NCBI GenBank assembly: GCA_021292105.1
Contig: CM037871.1
Location: 36,509,854 to 36,573,853, forward strand
DNA length: 64,000 nt
Direction: 5' to 3'
Origin: Anadara kagoshimensis
Lineage: Eukaryota > Mollusca > Bivalvia > Arcoida > Arcidae
A program made the position numbers and the translations under genes. The notes beneath the pieces were generated by a model. That model worked only from the letters and a program-made list of their open reading frames with translations, was not told where the DNA came from and did no database searches. Positions 59,488 to 64,000 of the stretch are shown here, in pieces (the stretch's first letter is position 1; each line of letters starts with the position of its first letter).

Positions 59488-60340
59488 TTTGAACGACTTC
59501 CATTTGTACTTTCCACTATAATTTTAATTATTTCAACTGAAAAAGTCTAAATGTGACAAAATTAGCCATTTGAATATGTGAAAAAATAATTTTTCTAAAC
59601 ATTAACTTAAAATTTAATGGGTTAGGGGTATAAATGGAAGTCTTGCCATTTTTATATCCCAAAAACCACTGACTGCAATTTATACAACATGAAATATTGA
59701 TTTTTTTATTATTAAATTGAACTTATTTTATACTTTTCCAATATTATGTTTTTTAATGTGAAATGCACAAAATTAGAAGTTCCTCAATATAACATAGATG
59801 TGTTCAAATGAAAAACAATTATATTATGGAAAATATTAATAAAGATTATGAAATGAAGTAATAGTTATTTATTATGACCTTCTGGAAATATTTTTATTGA
59901 GATTATTTAATGGTGATTTTAGTTTTACATTAAATCTTCCTTTACTTTAGATTGTTTAGATCTTTTCACTGCTGACAATAAGGGTAATTAAAGTTACCCT
60001 TTTTTCAATTAAACAAGTGTTAAATTTGCAATGCCATTCATTTTTTCATCTTTTCTATAACACTTCAAAACTTTTTAACTTTCATCTTACAGAAGTTTGA
60101 ATTATCATTAGCATTTTTCAAGCTCCCACAAGGAATTTGTACTTACCAGCGTCATGTTATATTTTCAAGAAAACATTTAGAGTATCTAAATGCTTTTCCT
60201 TCACAGTTAATGTAGATTCTGTTCAAGCTGGCAAGAAAATATTTACCCGGTACCTGATTTCAGCAGTTCTTTCAAAAGCAATCCATGTTTCCAACATTTA
60301 AGTGTTGGTAAAATATTGTTGGTATCACATGAATTCATTT
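59271..60340. other. Upstream region with TTTA microsatellite and short TIR element
   Basis: 59450-59490 is a (TTTA)n run. 59496-59636 has ends gacttccatttgtac and ataaatggaagtc and matches the element at 32807-32958. A strong donor-like CTG|GTAAGTA on the minus strand lies at 60141-60149. Confidence 0.65.
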
Positions 60341-60341
60341 T

Positions 60342-60632
60342 ACTGTGAATTCATTAATTTTCGTGGTGTTCCAATTTTCGTTGTTTTCGTGGATACCATG
60401 ACCCACGAATTTACATGTCAACAAATATATATGTAAATATTTATACAGTAGTAGTGTTTACATATGTATGTAGAGTTGTCAACGGTTCGCCGATCTTCAA
60501 AGGAAGTTACGGACAATAGAAGAAGATATTAACAGGTGCTTTATCCACAAATTTATCATCCCATGAAATGGTATTTTTCCTCAGAACCACGAAAATTGGA
60601 GCCCACGAAATTAAATGTATTCACAGTATCTG
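60342..60632. repeat. TIR element, TACTGTGAATTCATT type
   Basis: Left tactgtgaattcattaattt tcgtgg and right cccacgaaattaaatgtatt cacagta are inverted; body noncoding. TA ends fit a Tc1/mariner-type MITE. Confidence 0.8.
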
Positions 60633-60951
60633 ATACCCCCAATATCACAGACACAGGGTTCTACTACCATAGTTAATGCCACACATAGACAAGTTTTTTC
60701 CTTGCCAAAGGTACTTGTTTGTCATTCCTTTGTGTGCCAATAACTTTCAACATCATTGACCAGTGCACTTATGTGTTTTATGGGATAATTGTATAAACCT
60801 ACTTATGGAATATGTAACACAGTATGGTGTCTGATTTTAAACCAAAGGGTTTGAGTCTGAATCCATCGGAGCACACATGACCTTAAGTCAAAAACTTCAT
60901 TTGATACTGCTGGTAACTTGCCCAGAGTTAGAATAATGGAACAGTTAGGCA

Positions 60952-61262
60952 TGAACCCCTACAGCTACTGTACCTGTGAGATCAAGTCGGAATTCTTACA
61001 TTGAGACAGACCCATCTTGAATGGTGGAAGAAACTAGAATTACCTTGAGAAAACCAATGAAGCAAACCGACAAAACATTCTCACAATAGGGAATTTAATG
61101 GCTAAATAAGGTGTCAACCCCTGCAGCTACTGTACCAGTGAGATCAAGTCAGAATTCTTTCAGTTACATTGAGACAGACCCATCTTGAATGGTGAATGAA
61201 ACTGGAATTACCTTGAGAAAACCAATGGAGCAATCTGACAAAACATTCTCACAATAGGGCAT
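60952..61262. repeat. Two-copy direct repeat (~175 bp) derived from a SINE C fragment
   Basis: cccctacagctactgtacct, gagatcaagtcggaattctt, gagacagacccatcttgaat and gacaaaacattctcacaata occur twice in order. Confidence 0.82.
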
Positions 61263-64000
61263 TTATAAGATCTTCCTTTCTGTGTAAGTTACAAAACAAA
61301 TTAAAGGTATTAGTGGGCTTAGGATACTGGTATGCTCTAATGTTTGGATTATCGGATGAATTATCGTTTTGTTAATTGATGACAAAGAAATAAAGTCAAT
61401 TGTTTCTTCTGTAGGGGCTTAAAACATCCTTCAACACACAGCTTGCTTAGCATATTAATGAATCATAACCTGGCTAATTGCACCACTAAGACGCGGTAAA
61501 AAGAAAATTTGTTCACTTATTTATGATGTTCACATAAAATAAATTTTACATTAAAACATCCACAATTGTGTTAAGTGGCATACTAGTAAATAGGCTTCAT
61601 TTGCCATTGACATGTAGAGTTTAACTTTAGCATCTCCATCATGTGTTAACTTCAAAATTCATATTCATCAAGTAGCAGGCATGGCGTGTCTGCTGATTCC
61701 ATTCATTTTGTCCAAAAGTATAAATTAGATGTGCATCATAATTCATATTAACATGAATTTTATATTATTTACTTAATACTGAAATGGAGTTTCAGTGTGT
61801 AATACATCCCATGTTTCCACATACAGCAAAACCTGCTATAGCTACAAGTTTATTATTTTATCATCCATGAATAAGACATAAACCAAAGACCACTTCAAAC
61901 ATAACAGTATATGACAAGGGAAACAACTCTGTAAAACAGTTCATAGAGATACCACATTCAAAGCAGTAATAGTCAGTGTTAAAAAGAGGTTTTACATCTT
62001 TTCAATTATTTCACTTATATTAAAAATCCTCGCACTAACAGTTTCAAAAATTAATCAAAAACAAACATATTAATCAATGTCCGAGTCACAATCCAGAAAC
62101 AATAAGGATAAATAAAATCAAATCTAACATATTTATAGTTTATGAAACTTTTTAATATTTTTTTTTTGGTATTGAATATTCGTCCACATTTAACAATATA
62201 ACACCAGTGTACTTTCTTAGGTAAATATATGTATATTTTACATACCATGAAAGTCCAGACAAAATATACAAGATCTGGGATAGGCAAATTTCACAAGACA
62301 TATAATTGTCAAAATTAAACTTGGTCCGATTGTATGCATAAACACTTTCATCTGCAACAAAAACACTGTGTGCTTCCACTTGTTCATTGATTTTTTTTTG
62401 ACACATAAGTTGAAATTGAAGTTGGTTCCTGGTTTTCAGAAAGAAGCGGTTTTGTTTATATAATCTGACTTTTCAAAATCTTGAAGACTGCTGAACATGT
62501 GGTTGAACTTTCTGGTCTTTTAAACTTTGTCAATTACTAGAATCAAGGTAAAAATTTGACCACTGATAGTCAATGATTCAAATGGAAGCTTTAAAAAAAG
62601 CTATAAAAACTACAAAATAAATTTAAAACAATTTATTTATTAAAGAAGCAAAGCATTCCATTCATAAAAACACCATCATCTCAATATGAGGTCATATCAC
62701 ATACACATTATCATGTCATTACATACATATACATTTGGTTTTATAATTTCTTGTACTTGTTACAGTGATACAATGGAATGGAAAAGTTATCTGTAGGGAC
62801 ATTTAAAAGATTCCAAAAATTATACATTTATTTTAATTTTAACAAATTCTTAGTAACTCCTTAAGAGACTTTGAATGTTAATTTGAAGTGAAAATACTGG
62901 CCATAACATCACAATGTTATTTTGAATTTTTCCACCATGTACACAAAGGAGAGGTAAAATCCCCTATGTTATATTGTATTGTTCTACCATTTATTCAATG
63001 GGAGCTAAAATCCCCTAAACTGTCTTCAATATGATATGCAAAACATTGATGATAAAAATAACCAGACTTTCTTAAGTTTTATCTACAAGCATAACTTTGC
63101 CGAAATGTTTTAAAAACAATTAAATTAATACAAACGAAATGAGAATATGGCTTCTTAAAAGAGAATTCCAAATAAAAAGAAACTGCTATAAAAAAATGAA
63201 ATCCTTCAGCAAAATTAATGAATCTCGATAATTTTAATTTTAAAATAAAAAATACTGCTGGTCCTGATTAATGGCTGTCAAAATTTTCAAAGCGAAACAA
63301 AATAAATGTATGTAAATGAATAAATGAAAGACAAAACGATACAATGTATATAAATATAAAATCATCAAGACAAACAAAACAAAGTCACACACATGTACAC
63401 CCTATAATTTCCACACATACACATAAATGTACATTGTACAAACTTACTGTAGCACACAAAAAACATCGCACACACACAAACACACACACAGAGTCATACC
63501 TAAATTAGAAACAGCAGATGAAATTACTGGAAAAAAAAAACTTATTTCTTTCCTGCAAAATAAATAAATAATTCATGGAAAGTTTTTTAAAAAATATTAT
63601 GGTACTAAATTTACAACAAATTAGAATGACGTCAATGACTAAAATAAATAGTGGTTCTGGCTTAAACATGAAGAAGGTTAATATACAAGTATACTGTTTT
63701 TATAAAGTAAAGCTAGTTAGATGACATAGGATAGTATAAAAATACATGAATTAAAACACTATAGAACATGGAACAGTTACAAACTTTGAAGAAAATTATC
63801 ATTTATTGTAAGTCCGATACATCTTAGCTCTATAAAGACAAGTAGATTAAATGACTGCAGAAACCATTTCTTGTTTTCTAACCTTATATTTACTTTTCTT
63901 TATTTGATAGTGTACTGTCGTACTTTTATTTTCTAAATATATTCATCCATAACAGACTTGTGGCATTTTCAGAAAAAACAGCTTATGTACATCTGCCACA
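61263..64000. other. Upstream region with no recognised gene
   Basis: AT-rich DNA with a short CA run near 63465-63490. The small open frames at 62051-62406 (minus) show no family features. Nothing else supported. Confidence 0.5.

Noticed and set aside
62051..62406. Overlapping minus-strand ORFs of 78 and 84 codons
   Set aside because: Low-complexity, no family motif and no supporting splice structure.

Overview
The window is eukaryotic genomic DNA, AT-rich and crowded with dispersed repeats, and carries one recognisable protein-coding gene. The gene is on the minus strand. It is the 5' (N-terminal) part of a DmX-like / rabconnectin-3 alpha gene (DMXL1/DMXL2 family), a very large WD40 protein that partners WDR7 in assembly and regulation of the vacuolar H+-ATPase. 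I reconstructed 16 coding exons by reading the reverse strand, with GT donor and AG acceptor at every junction and reading frame kept across all 15 introns. Together they give 2820 nt, or 940 codons, roughly the first third of a protein that is usually about 3000 residues. The gene runs off the left edge after exon 16 (353..499). The start ATG is at 59025, with an in-frame stop 6 nt upstream. Intron 1 is about 23 kb.

The organism is most likely a lophotrochozoan, probably a bivalve mollusc. This rests on a divergent but colinear invertebrate DMXL, high AT, several tRNA-derived SINE families, many short TIR elements (TACAGTAAAACC and TACAGTC types) and a dispersed repeat ending in a CCTATATACCCCC-type motif that I associate with bivalve genomes. 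No species can be named from this alone.

Layout, left to right (transcription runs right to left): 1-352 intron 16 with repeats; 353-2500 exons 16-14, with a decayed second copy of exon 15 at 966-1070; 2501-4700 intron 13 with a 37-bp minisatellite of hairpin-forming units; 4701-8732 exons 13-12; 8733-14498 intron 11, almost filled by a candidate 4.85-kb TIR element (9134-13986); 14499-26417 exons 11-4 with SINEs, MITEs, a 129-bp near-palindrome in intron 9, and a tandem duplication of the exon 7 3' end with its splice donor (22398-22793); 26418-34927 intron 3 with a 46-bp minisatellite; 34928-35749 exons 3-2; 35750-58938 intron 1, holding SINEs, inverted-repeat elements and two large minisatellites (55-bp and 36/44-bp units); 58939-59025 exon 1; 59026-64000 upstream DNA with no recognisable gene.

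I saw no second protein-coding gene, intact tRNA or rRNA, transposase or reverse transcriptase ORF, CRISPR array or virus. The most notable signals are structural: duplicated exon ends and exons next to the real ones, nested SINEs with target-site duplications, a SINE with two tRNA-like heads, and arrays whose units contain splice-like or hairpin motifs.
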